Position numbers and translations under genes: made by a program
Notes under the pieces: model-generated
Databases searched by the model: none
What the model saw: the letters and a program-made list of their open reading frames with translations, nothing else
Told to the model about the DNA's origin: nothing
Shown here: positions 44,557 through 52,272 of the stretch, one piece after another
Numbering within the stretch: position 1 is the first letter of the stretch
Layout of the letters: each line of letters starts with the position of its first letter
From: Flavobacterium antarcticum DSM 19726
GTDB lineage: Bacteria; Bacteroidota; Bacteroidia; Flavobacteriales; Flavobacteriaceae
DNA: 64,000 nucleotides
Direction: 5' to 3'
Assembly: GCF_000419685.1 (NCBI RefSeq)
Contig: NZ_ATTM01000008.1
Location: 62,001 to 126,000 of the forward strand

Positions 44557-44681
44557 ATTTGTCATCCCGAGGCACGAGGGATCGCTGCGTCAGGACTACA
44601 ATAGTCTATTAAATAATAACATCACAAATTACTAACGCAGAGATTCTTCCCGAAGTCTCGGGATTCGTCAGAATGACAAAT
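44557..44681. repeat. Imperfect inverted-repeat (MITE/REP-like) element
   Basis: The left arm begins ATTTGTCATCCCGAGG and ends GATCGCTGCGT; the right arm, read in reverse complement, begins ATTTGTCATTCTGACG and ends GAATCTCTGCGTT. Outer ends match over ATTTGTCAT and inner ends over CTGCGT. Each arm has its own small hairpin (for example CCCGA-GACT-TCGGG). No transposase is present. Confidence 0.6.
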
Positions 44682-44750
44682 AAATGTGATGATGTATTAA
44701 AGTTGTTCAATCACCTCCAATACGACAGTCTTTTCGTCGCTCTACCTTTC

Positions 44751-44803
44751 TTTTTGTCATCCCGAGGCACGAGGGATCACTGCGTCAGGACTAGATTCAT
44801 TTA
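44751..44803. repeat. Half copy of the inverted-repeat element
   Basis: Repeats the left arm of 44557-44681 almost exactly (TTTGTCATCCCGAGGCACG... CTGCGTCAGGACTA), with one base changed in GGGATCACTGCG. The right arm is absent. Confidence 0.6.
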
Positions 44804-44841
44804 TAAATCACCAAAAATAATGATGTTTGATTTTTGGTTTA

Positions 44842-44935
44842 GAGATTGAAGGACGAGAAATTTAAAAGATTAAAGGAATAAATCTTATTTTGCTGAGTAC
44901 GGTAAGGAAAAGAGACCTTTCTAGCGTTACAAGTT
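44842..44935. repeat. Diverged dispersed repeat, copy 2
   Basis: Partner of 42030-42125, same orientation: GAGATTGAAG at the left end and an AAGAGACC...GTTACAAGTTT block at the right. Alignment by eye. Confidence 0.35.
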
Positions 44936-45112
44936 TACATCGAACAGTACATATAATACAAAAGAATACATTCCTACTTCATCAGTATTACAATAAACAA
45001 AAATACCCATTCACAAACAGAAACAGGAAATCCACGTATCAAGAAAAGTAAGGCAAGCTACTACAATTATAACGTCAGTTAAAACAACAGAAAAGAAGTC
45101 GGATACCCTCTC

Positions 45113-45180
45113 AAAACCTACAACCTACAACCTACAACTTACAACTTACAACCCACAACCTGCAACTCAAAACATACAAC
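45113..45180. repeat. Heptamer tract (ACAACCT), about nine units
   Basis: Consecutive 7-bp units mostly ACAACCT or ACAACTT run up to 7 bases from the stop codon of the minus-strand RecQ gene. In that gene's sense orientation the unit reads AGGTTGT. Confidence 0.65.
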
Positions 45181-45187
45181 AAATCGC

Positions 45188-47383
45188 CTAATTCGCTACT
45201 TCACTAATAAACTTAATCCGCATCAATCGCAATTCCTCGGTATCGTAGTTGCCGTCAAATTCCTTTAACGCATTTTTGATGCTGTCGGATTCCGACTCCA
45301 TGTAGTAGTCGAAAATTTCTTCTTGTTGTTCGTCGTCGAGTAAGTCGTCCACCCAATATTTGATGTTGAGTTTAGTTCCCGAATAGACAATCATTTCCAT
45401 CTCTTTCAACAACGCATCCATGTCCAGTCCTTTTGCAGCAGCAATATCGCTTAAAGGGAGTTTACGGTCGATGTTCTGAATAATGTATAGTTTGTTTGCC
45501 GAATTCACGCCAGTGGATTTCACCACTAAATCATCGGGACGGATGATGTCGTTTTCGTCTACATATTTCGCAATGAGTTCAGCGAAATCTTTACCGTATT
45601 TCTTGGCTTTCCCTTCTCCTACTCCGTGGATACTTCCCAGCTCGGTAATGGACATGGGGTATTTGAGTGCCATATCTTCAAGCGAAGGATCTTGGAACAC
45701 CACAAATGGGGGAACGCCTAATTTCTTAGACACTTTTTTACGCAAGTCTTTTAACATGCCCATCAAAACCTCATCGGCAATGCCCGACGTTTTTGCAGCA
45801 GTTACAATGGTTTCGTCTTCTTTTTCGTTGTATTCATGGTCTTCCGACATCATAAACGAAACGGGATTGTCAATGTACTGCAATCCTTTTTCAGTCACTT
45901 TTAAAATACCGTAGGTTTCAATGTCTTTGGAAAGGTAATTTTCAACCAACACTTGGCGGATCAATGCCATCCAGTGCCGCTCTTCAAATCCTGCACCAAT
46001 ACCGAAAAACGCTTGACCATCGGTTCTATGGGCTTTTATAGTGGCGTTGACTTTGCCCACTAAAGTATACACAATCTCTTTTGATTTATATAAATGCTTG
46101 GTATCCCGAACGACTTTCAGCAGTTTAACTACTTCGTCCATGGCTTCCTTCTTGCTTTTTGGATTCCGAACGTTGTCGTCCATATCCGCACCTTCGCCGG
46201 TTTCTGAACTGAATTCTTCACCAAAATAATGCAACAAGAACTTACGTCGCGACATCGACGTTTCCGCGTACGCCACCACTTCTTGCAGTAAAGCAAAACC
46301 TATTTCTTGTTCTGCCACGGGTTTCCCAGACATGAATTTTTCTAATTTCTCCACATCTTTATAGGAGTAATACGCCAAACAATGGCCTTCACCTCCATCA
46401 CGACCGGCACGTCCCGTTTCTTGGTAGTAACTTTCAAGCGACTTTGGAATATCGTGGTGAATAACAAAGCGAACGTCTGGCTTGTCAATTCCCATTCCAA
46501 ATGCAATCGTTGCCACCACCACATCCACGTCTTCCATCAAGAACATATCTTGGTGTCGGGCACGGGTTTTGGCGTCCAATCCCGCATGGTACGGAACCGC
46601 ACTGATGCCGTTGACTTGCAAAACTTGGGCAACAGCCTCCACTTTTTTACGGCTCAAGCAATAGATAATACCCGATTTTCCTTTGTGTTGTTTGATGAAA
46701 CGGATGATGTCCGATTCGACGTTCTTTGTTTTTGTCCGTACTTCATAATATAAATTCGGACGGTTGAACGAAGCTTTGAAGGTATTGGCATTGGACATGT
46801 CCAAATTTTTCAAGATGTCTTCTTGCACTTTTGGCGTAGCCGTAGCGGTAAGACCGATGATGGCTACATCGCCCAATTGTTTAATTATGTGTCGTAAATT
46901 TCTATATTCCGGACGGAAATCGTGTCCCCATTCTGAAATACAGTGGGCTTCGTCAATAGCCACGAAGGATATGGTAACCGTTTGCAAAAAAGCAACGTAT
47001 TCCTGTTTTGTTAATGATTCTGGGGCTACATATAATAGTTTCGTAATTCCTGAAGTAATGTCGCGTTTGACTTGTGCAATTTCGGTTTTAGTCAACGACG
47101 AATTCAAAACATGGGCCACTCCAGGATCTGTAGACAGACTCCTGATGGCATCTACCTGGTTTTTCATTAAGGCAATTAAGGGAGAAACAACAATGGCCGT
47201 TCCTTCTTTAATTAAAGCAGGCAATTGGTAGCAAAGCGATTTACCACCGCCAGTAGGCATAATTACAAACGTATTGTTGTCGTGGATAATGCTTTTTATA
47301 ACCTGTTCTTGTAGACCTTTGAATTGGTTGAAACCAAAATATTTTTTTAACTCCTTATGGATATCAATTTCGTTTGAATTCAT
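45188..47383 (-). CDS. recQ: ATP-dependent DNA helicase RecQ, zinc-cysteine-free type
   Basis: 731 residues. Helicase core with MPTGGGKSLCYQLP, IDEAHCISEWGHDFRPEY and YYQETGRAGRDGG. Where RecQ has its zinc subdomain, this copy reads SMSRRKFLLHYFGEEF and then ETGEGADMDDNVRNP: none of the expected cysteines is present. RQC-like and HRDC domains (about 540-620) and a C-terminal HTH-like region follow. It is probably the main Bacteroidota RecQ type, with 9767-11881 as a paralogue. It is divergent from kpsF, and the two open frames overlap by 10 bases unless kpsF starts at the later TTG. Confidence 0.95.
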   Translation of the reverse strand: MNSNEIDIHKELKKYFGFNQFKGLQEQVIKSIIHDNNTFVIMPTGGGKSLCYQLPALIKEGTAIVVSPLIALMKNQVDAIRSLSTDPGVAHVLNSSLTKTEIAQVKRDITSGITKLLYVAPESLTKQEYVAFLQTVTISFVAIDEAHCISEWGHDFRPEYRNLRHIIKQLGDVAIIGLTATATPKVQEDILKNLDMSNANTFKASFNRPNLYYEVRTKTKNVESDIIRFIKQHKGKSGIIYCLSRKKVEAVAQVLQVNGISAVPYHAGLDAKTRARHQDMFLMEDVDVVVATIAFGMGIDKPDVRFVIHHDIPKSLESYYQETGRAGRDGGEGHCLAYYSYKDVEKLEKFMSGKPVAEQEIGFALLQEVVAYAETSMSRRKFLLHYFGEEFSSETGEGADMDDNVRNPKSKKEAMDEVVKLLKVVRDTKHLYKSKEIVYTLVGKVNATIKAHRTDGQAFFGIGAGFEERHWMALIRQVLVENYLSKDIETYGILKVTEKGLQYIDNPVSFMMSEDHEYNEKEDETIVTAAKTSGIADEVLMGMLKDLRKKVSKKLGVPPFVVFQDPSLEDMALKYPMSITELGSIHGVGEGKAKKYGKDFAELIAKYVDENDIIRPDDLVVKSTGVNSANKLYIIQNIDRKLPLSDIAAAKGLDMDALLKEMEMIVYSGTKLNIKYWVDDLLDDEQQEEIFDYYMESESDSIKNALKEFDGNYDTEELRLMRIKFISEVAN

Positions 47384-47385
47384 TC

Positions 47386-47413
47386 TTTGTTAAGGGTATT
47401 TTATATAAATTTG
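47386..47413 (+). promoter_or_regulatory. Promoter of kpsF-tatC
   Basis: TTTG at 47386-47389 and TAAATTTG at 47406-47413 are separated by 16 bases, close to the Bacteroidota pattern. It lies inside the first codons of the longest kpsF frame, which argues for the downstream TTG start at 47470. Confidence 0.5.
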
Positions 47414-47469
47414 CACTTCATAAAGATACAACTTTCTTTAATACGAACAACTTTTATAAAACTTCTGTT

Positions 47470-48435
47470 TTGAATTCATCACAAACGATTACGGCACTGG
47501 CCAAGAAAACGATAACAATTGAAAGTAAAGCGATTACAAAACTGCTTGATTTCATCGATGCTGATTTTGTAAAAAGTGTTGAAATCATCTACCAATCCAA
47601 AGGGCGTTTGATCGTCACCGGAATTGGAAAAAGCGCCATCATCGCTCAAAAGATTGTCGCCACCATGAACTCCACGGGCACGCCTTCTATGTTTTTACAT
47701 GCCTCGGAAGCCATTCACGGCGATTTAGGAATGGTACAACCGGACGATGTTTTGATCTGTATTTCTAAAAGCGGAAACAGTCCAGAGATTAAAGTTTTGG
47801 TCCCTATCATTCAACGTTTCGGAAATACCTTGATTGCAATGACGGGCAACCGTACTTCCTTTTTAGCGAAAGGAGCACATTACGTTTTGGACACGACCGT
47901 GGAAGAAGAAGCTTGTCCACTTAATTTAGCACCCACTTCCAGCACCACTGCTCAATTGGTCATGGGTGATGCCGTTGCGGTTTGTTTGATGGAATTGCGT
48001 GATTTCAAAAGTACTGATTTTGCCAAATACCATCCCGGTGGTGCTTTAGGCAAAAAGTTGTTGCTGCAAGTGAAAGACATGTTGGAACACTCCTTGAAAC
48101 CAATGGTTGGCCCCGATACTTCTGTAAAACAAGCTATTTTTGAGATTTCAGAAAAGCGCTTGGGTGTGACGGCCGTTATTGAAAACGAAAAAGTAATTGG
48201 TATCATTACCGATGGAGATATTCGAAGAATGCTGAACGAGCAGGATTCGATTACCGGTTTAACCGCAAAAGACATTATGACTAAAAATCCGAAGACGGTG
48301 AAAGCAACCGATATGGTGGTGGATGCCTTGAATATTTTAGAAGATTTTTCGATTACCCAATTGGTTGTTTTGGATGGTGATGCATACAAAGGCATTTTGC
48401 ATCTGCACGACATCTTAAAAGAGGGCATCGTATAA
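47470..48435 (+). CDS. kpsF: KpsF/GutQ-type arabinose-5-phosphate isomerase
   Basis: 321 residues from a TTG start, the normal length for the family. SIS domain (about 40-180: GRLIVTGIGKSAIIAQKIVA, ISKSGNSPEI) and two CBS domains (about 200-321). It converts ribulose-5-phosphate to arabinose-5-phosphate, the first step of Kdo synthesis for LPS. The frame is open to an ATG at 47374, but that would overlap recQ and the predicted promoter; Bacteroidota homologues begin close to the chosen NSSQTITALAKKT. tatC starts on its stop codon (TAATG). Confidence 0.92.
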   Translation: MNSSQTITALAKKTITIESKAITKLLDFIDADFVKSVEIIYQSKGRLIVTGIGKSAIIAQKIVATMNSTGTPSMFLHASEAIHGDLGMVQPDDVLICISKSGNSPEIKVLVPIIQRFGNTLIAMTGNRTSFLAKGAHYVLDTTVEEEACPLNLAPTSSTTAQLVMGDAVAVCLMELRDFKSTDFAKYHPGGALGKKLLLQVKDMLEHSLKPMVGPDTSVKQAIFEISEKRLGVTAVIENEKVIGIITDGDIRRMLNEQDSITGLTAKDIMTKNPKTVKATDMVVDALNILEDFSITQLVVLDGDAYKGILHLHDILKEGIV

Positions 48436-49250
48436 TGGCAAAGAAAACCCAAGGCGAAATGTCGTTCCTAGACCATCTTGAAGTATTAAGGTGGGTATTG
48501 ATTCGCAGTACAATTGCGATTCTCGTGGGTGCTGCAGTCGCTTACAATTACAGTGAATTTATTTTTGATACAGTTATTTTTGGCCCTAAAAATGCCGACT
48601 TCGTGACGTACCGCTTTTTCTGTGAAATGGCCACAAAATACGGATTGGACCAAAGCTTCTGTATCACCGAACTGCCGTTCACCATTCAGAACCGAACGAT
48701 GGAAGGGCAATTTTCAATGTTGATTTGGACTTCAATAACCGCCGGATTCATTATTGCGTTCCCTTTTATTTTATGGGAATTGTGGAAGTTTGTGGGGCCC
48801 GCTTTGTACGAGAAAGAGAAAAAGAACATCAAGTATTTTATTTTCTTAGCTTCCCTTTTGTTTTTCGTAGGTGTGGCTTTTGGTTATTTCGTACTCGTGC
48901 CTTTATCGATTAATTTCCTATCGAACTTGACGATCAGCAGCATGGTTCAAAACCAAATTGACATCGATTCCTACATCGGATTGGTGAAATCAACTTCCTT
49001 AGCAACAGGGCTTGTTTTTGAATTGCCTATTGTCATTTATTTCCTTTCAAGAATTGGATTGGTTACGCCAAAATTCCTCCGGGATTATCGAAAATACGCT
49101 TACGTAATCATTTTGATTATTGCTGCAATTGTAACGCCACCGGATGTAATCAGCCAGATGATTGTAACATTTCCTTTAATAATATTATACGAAATAAGTA
49201 TCTTTATTTCTAAAATCGTCAATAAAAACCGCGACGCTAAAACCGATTAA
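48435..49250 (+). CDS. tatC: Sec-independent protein translocase TatC
   Basis: 271 residues, six membrane helices. TatC motifs: SFLDHLEVLRWVLIRS near the N-terminus, PFILWELWKFVGPALYEKEKK, and YRKYAYVIILIIAAIVTPPD at the end. It is the receptor for twin-arginine signal peptides. A long periplasmic first loop with two cysteines (FCEMATKYGLDQSFC) is present. The ATG overlaps the kpsF stop by one base, indicating coupled translation. The AhpD-like gene starts 2 bases later. Confidence 0.96.
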   Translation: MAKKTQGEMSFLDHLEVLRWVLIRSTIAILVGAAVAYNYSEFIFDTVIFGPKNADFVTYRFFCEMATKYGLDQSFCITELPFTIQNRTMEGQFSMLIWTSITAGFIIAFPFILWELWKFVGPALYEKEKKNIKYFIFLASLLFFVGVAFGYFVLVPLSINFLSNLTISSMVQNQIDIDSYIGLVKSTSLATGLVFELPIVIYFLSRIGLVTPKFLRDYRKYAYVIILIIAAIVTPPDVISQMIVTFPLIILYEISIFISKIVNKNRDAKTD

Positions 49251-49252
49251 TT

Positions 49253-49603
49253 ATGAGTGATGTAATAAAAGAATTCAACGACTACCGTCAAAAAATGAAT
49301 GAGAAATTATTGGCAGACAATAATAAAATCATCAAACGTATTTTCAACCTTGACACCAATGCGTATGCCGCTGGTGCTTTAGATGTAAAAACCAAAGAAC
49401 TTTTGGGCTTAGTTGCTTCAGCTGTTTTGAGGTGCGACGATTGCGTAAAATACCACTTGGAAACAAGCCACAAAGAAGGCGTTACAAAAGAAGAAGTGAT
49501 GGAAGCTTTGGGAATTGCGACGTTAGTGGGCGGAACGATTGTTGTACCGCATTTGAGAAGAGCGTATGAGTTTTGGGAAGCGTTGGAGGAAAGTGGTCAG
49601 TAA
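49253..49603 (+). CDS. Carboxymuconolactone decarboxylase/AhpD-like protein
   Basis: 116 residues, all-helical CMD fold. The RCDDCVKYHLE motif holds the CxxC redox pair and following His of AhpD-type proteins, and VMEALGIATLVGGTIVVPHL is the conserved C-terminal helix. It may act in thiol-based peroxide defence or be a metabolic CMD; no AhpC is adjacent. The final codons lie in a 46-bp tandem duplication. It is the last gene of the kpsF-tatC unit. Confidence 0.88.
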   Translation: MSDVIKEFNDYRQKMNEKLLADNNKIIKRIFNLDTNAYAAGALDVKTKELLGLVASAVLRCDDCVKYHLETSHKEGVTKEEVMEALGIATLVGGTIVVPHLRRAYEFWEALEESGQ

Positions 49604-49671
49604 TCAGTTTTTAGTGTTCAGTTGAGCGTTGGAAGAAAGTGGTCAGTAATCAGTTTTTAGTGTTCAGTTGA
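49580..49671. repeat. 46-bp tandem duplication across a stop codon
   Basis: Two adjacent 46-bp copies, 49580-49625 and 49626-49671, both begin GCGTTGGA and end GTTCAGTTGA, differing at about one base. The first copy carries the last eight codons of the AhpD-like gene. A third partial copy starts at 49672 (GCATTGGAGGA). Confidence 0.75.
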
Positions 49672-49949
49672 GCATTGGAGGAACAGGTTTAAGGTTTTGA
49701 GCATTGGAATTTGTAGGTTGTAGGTTGTAGGTTGTAGGTTGTAGGTTGTAGGTTGTAGGTTGTAGGTTAATTTGAAATTAAAAAACAAAACTTCTTTCAT
49801 CTCTATTCTTTACTCTTTTTTCTATTCTCTATATTTTATTCTCTTTTCTCTCTAATCTATTCTTCGACCCACATTCCAAATTTGAAGTTAAATGAATTCC
49901 GTAAAGAAATGAAATTCGTTTCTTTGTACTAAATATAAATTCAGCATAA
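49604..49949. other. 346-base repeat-rich intergenic region upstream of lptB
   Basis: It holds the duplication tail, a heptamer tract (49711-49768) and a pyrimidine-rich stretch (about 49790-49865). Near 49934 TTTCTTTG resembles a -7 element, with the first base changed. No coding frame. Confidence 0.5.
49711..49768. repeat. Heptamer tract (TTGTAGG), about eight perfect units
   Basis: Eight near-perfect tandem 7-mers TTGTAGG on the plus strand, downstream of the AhpD-like stop and in the sense orientation of that gene. It is the cleanest member of the heptamer family here. Confidence 0.8.
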
Positions 49950-50690
49950 ATGAAGTTAAGAGCCGAAAATTTAATCAAAACCTACAAAGGCAGAAGTGTC
50001 GTAAAAGGGATTTCTGTGGAGGTCAACCAAGGTGAAATTGTAGGTCTTTTGGGACCAAATGGTGCTGGAAAAACAACTTCATTTTACATGATTGTGGGAT
50101 TGGTAAAGCCCAATTCTGGAAATATCTACTTGGACGATACCAATATTACGGATTATCCGATGTACAAACGTGCCCAATATGGCATTGGTTATTTGGCGCA
50201 AGAAGCGTCTGTCTTCCGAAAGTTGAGTATTGAGGACAATATTTTAAGCGTTCTGCAATTGACTAAATTGTCAAAAGTGGAACAAGTGGCTAAAATGGAA
50301 TCTTTAATTGAAGAATTCAGCTTGGAACACATTCGTACGAACCGTGGCGATTTACTTTCGGGTGGGGAACGCCGTCGTACTGAAATTGCCCGTGCTTTAG
50401 CTACTGATCCAAAGTTTATCCTACTTGATGAACCTTTCGCAGGTGTCGATCCTGTTGCCGTGGAGGACATTCAACGTATCGTTGCTCAATTGAAAAACAA
50501 AAACATCGGTATCTTAATTACCGATCACAACGTTCAAGAAACACTAGCCATCACCGACAAAACGTACTTAATGTTTGAAGGAGGTATTTTGAAAGCCGGA
50601 ATACCTGAAGATTTGGTTCAAGATGAAATGGTCCGACGCGTCTACTTGGGACAGAATTTTGAGTTGAGAAAGAAGAAGTTACTTTTTTAG
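49950..50690 (+). CDS. lptB: LPS export ABC transporter ATP-binding protein LptB
   Basis: 246 residues. Walker A GPNGAGKTT, the LptB-type Q-loop YLAQEASVFRKLS, signature LLSGGERRRTEIARAL and Walker B FILLDEPFAGVDP. With LptFG it extracts LPS from the inner membrane and drives it across the Lpt bridge. LptFG are not in this window. A heptamer tract follows its stop. Identity is strong. Confidence 0.96.
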   Translation: MKLRAENLIKTYKGRSVVKGISVEVNQGEIVGLLGPNGAGKTTSFYMIVGLVKPNSGNIYLDDTNITDYPMYKRAQYGIGYLAQEASVFRKLSIEDNILSVLQLTKLSKVEQVAKMESLIEEFSLEHIRTNRGDLLSGGERRRTEIARALATDPKFILLDEPFAGVDPVAVEDIQRIVAQLKNKNIGILITDHNVQETLAITDKTYLMFEGGILKAGIPEDLVQDEMVRRVYLGQNFELRKKKLLF

Positions 50691-50705
50691 AAGGTTTTTT
50701 TAAGA

Positions 50706-50772
50706 GTTGTAGGTTCTAGGTTGTAGGTTTTGAGCATTGGAGTTTGAAAGTTGTAAGTTGTAGGTTTTTAGC
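50706..50772. repeat. Heptamer tract downstream of lptB
   Basis: Degenerate GTTGTAGG units (GTTGTAGGTTCTAGGTTGTAGG, then GTTGTAAGTTGTAGG) flank a GAGCATTGGAGTT block also seen near 49699. On the plus strand, i.e. sense for lptB. Confidence 0.55.
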
Positions 50773-50905
50773 ATTGGTACTACTAGGTGAATTTAACGAT
50801 GCGCTTTTAAGTGAAATAGCTAACAAAATCTCTTTCACAAACAGCAATACACTGAAAACAAATCGCTTAAATTTTAGTGCAATGCCAATTCAAATTAAAC
50901 AGTCT

Positions 50906-52159
50906 TTAGTTATATCTGATTGCTTTTATGGGCGATATTTTAGTGATGATGTAAGAAGGAATCAATAAAATCAAGAAACAAATTACCACAGTCAGTAGAT
51001 TTAGCAGCAGTATGTTTTCTATTCCAATGTACACCGGTGCTTGATTCACATAGTAATTTTCAGGATTCAGTTTGACAATCCCAAAGTGCTTCTGCACTAA
51101 TAGAATCCCAATCCCGATTGCATTTCCCCAAAAAAGACCTTTTCCAATTAAATACAGTGCGTTGTACAAGAAAATCTTTCTGATGCTCCAATTATTTCCA
51201 CCTAACGCTTTTAGAATTCCAATCATTTGCGTCCGCTCTAAAATCAACACAAGTAAAGCCACCACCATATTTATAGTGGCAACAAATATCATCACAATAA
51301 GAATGATTTGGATGTTGATGTCAAACATTTTAAGCCATTCAAAGATGAAATAGTATTTTTCCACAATGGTTTGAGCATCTAATGGCTTCGCTTGATTCTC
51401 TTTATTAAATGTAGCTTTATACACTTGGTTGCCCAAGGCTTCAATTTGGTCAAAATCATTCACAAATACTTCAAAAGCACCTACTTCGTCCTTTTCCCAC
51501 TTGTTCATTCGTTGAATGTGTCGAATGTCGCCGATGATGTAATTGGCATCAAACTCTTGAAATCCGGAATCGAAAATGCCTACAATTTCAAAGTTTCGCT
51601 TATTGGGATATTTATTCACTTCATTTTTGAGAAAAAAGGTCATGAATTTATCGCCTAATTTAAGGTGCAACCGGTTGGCCAAAAATTTAGAAATGATGAT
51701 TTGATCATTTAAATTTGAATTGACATCCGGTAACTTCCCCTCTAAAATATAGCCTTTGATGCTTTTCCAATCGTAGTCTTTACCTACTCCTTTCAGCACA
51801 ACTCCTTCAAAGGTACTTTCAGTCCGGATGATTCCCGTTTTGGTCGCGATGGCTTGAATGTGGGTGACTTCAGGAACAGCAGTAAATTTAGGGTAGAAAT
51901 CCTGCTTTGTAGAAATGGGTGATAACGTTTCCTCCGACTGATTGCTGTCATAACTAGTTACCGTGATGTGTCCGTTGAACGCCGATATTTTATTGCGAAT
52001 CTCTTTTTTCAGACCAATACCTGTTGCCACAGAAACCAACATCATGATCATTCCGATGGCAATTGCCGAAACAGCAATTTTTATAATTGGTCCAGAAATA
52101 CTACTTTTATGATTCTTAGCAGTGATGAGTCTCTTTGCAATAAAATATTCTAGATTCAA
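50906..52159 (-). CDS. ABC transporter permease of the LolC/E-FtsX type
   Basis: 417 residues. N-terminal helix after YFIAKRLITAK (residues about 25-50), an extracytoplasmic MacB-PCD-like domain (about 55-265), then three C-terminal helices of an FtsX domain (about 270-410) with VALLVLILERTQMIGILKALG. This matches LolC/LolE subunits that release lipoproteins from the inner membrane. The ATPase LolD is not adjacent. A -7 element lies at 52177-52184. Confidence 0.9.
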   Translation of the reverse strand: MNLEYFIAKRLITAKNHKSSISGPIIKIAVSAIAIGMIMMLVSVATGIGLKKEIRNKISAFNGHITVTSYDSNQSEETLSPISTKQDFYPKFTAVPEVTHIQAIATKTGIIRTESTFEGVVLKGVGKDYDWKSIKGYILEGKLPDVNSNLNDQIIISKFLANRLHLKLGDKFMTFFLKNEVNKYPNKRNFEIVGIFDSGFQEFDANYIIGDIRHIQRMNKWEKDEVGAFEVFVNDFDQIEALGNQVYKATFNKENQAKPLDAQTIVEKYYFIFEWLKMFDINIQIILIVMIFVATINMVVALLVLILERTQMIGILKALGGNNWSIRKIFLYNALYLIGKGLFWGNAIGIGILLVQKHFGIVKLNPENYYVNQAPVYIGIENILLLNLLTVVICFLILLIPSYIITKISPIKAIRYN

Positions 52160-52176
52160 GTCTTTTATTTTTTTAT

Positions 52177-52184
52177 CAAAAATA
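52177..52184 (-). promoter_or_regulatory. -7 element for the LolC/E-like gene
   Basis: On the minus strand, TATTTTTG matches TAnnTTTG, 18 bases before the ATG at 52159. Confidence 0.45.
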
Positions 52185-52272
52185 CTTTATTCGCTTTAAT
52201 TAGTGTCTATTTTATCCTTATAATTGTACTGATTAGTCGCTAAACCTGTTTTTGATCCCTTTACACTTGTCT

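Larger units (their letters stand above)
44083..45187. other. 1.1-kb accessory intergenic region
   Basis: No intact gene is evident. It holds a decayed minus-strand ORF (44087-44344), a hairpin-type repeat with a half copy (44557-44681, 44751-44803), one copy of a diverged repeat (44842-44935) and a heptamer tract at the recQ end (45113-45180). A 29-residue plus-strand frame at 44360-44449 could encode one membrane helix but has no support. Confidence 0.5.

Noticed and set aside
42252-45187. Complete prophage or insertion sequence
   Set aside because: No transposase, integrase or phage structural gene could be identified.
45483-45914. 143-codon plus-strand frame opposite recQ
   Set aside because: It is antisense to conserved RecQ coding sequence; its translation looks like a shadow frame.
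49711-49768. Possible CRISPR array
   Set aside because: Units are contiguous 7-mers with no spacers; no cas genes are in the window.
50744-50968. 74-codon plus-strand frame downstream of lptB
   Set aside because: Its first part lies in heptamer repeat DNA and its end overlaps the LolC/E-like gene on the other strand. No recognisable protein.
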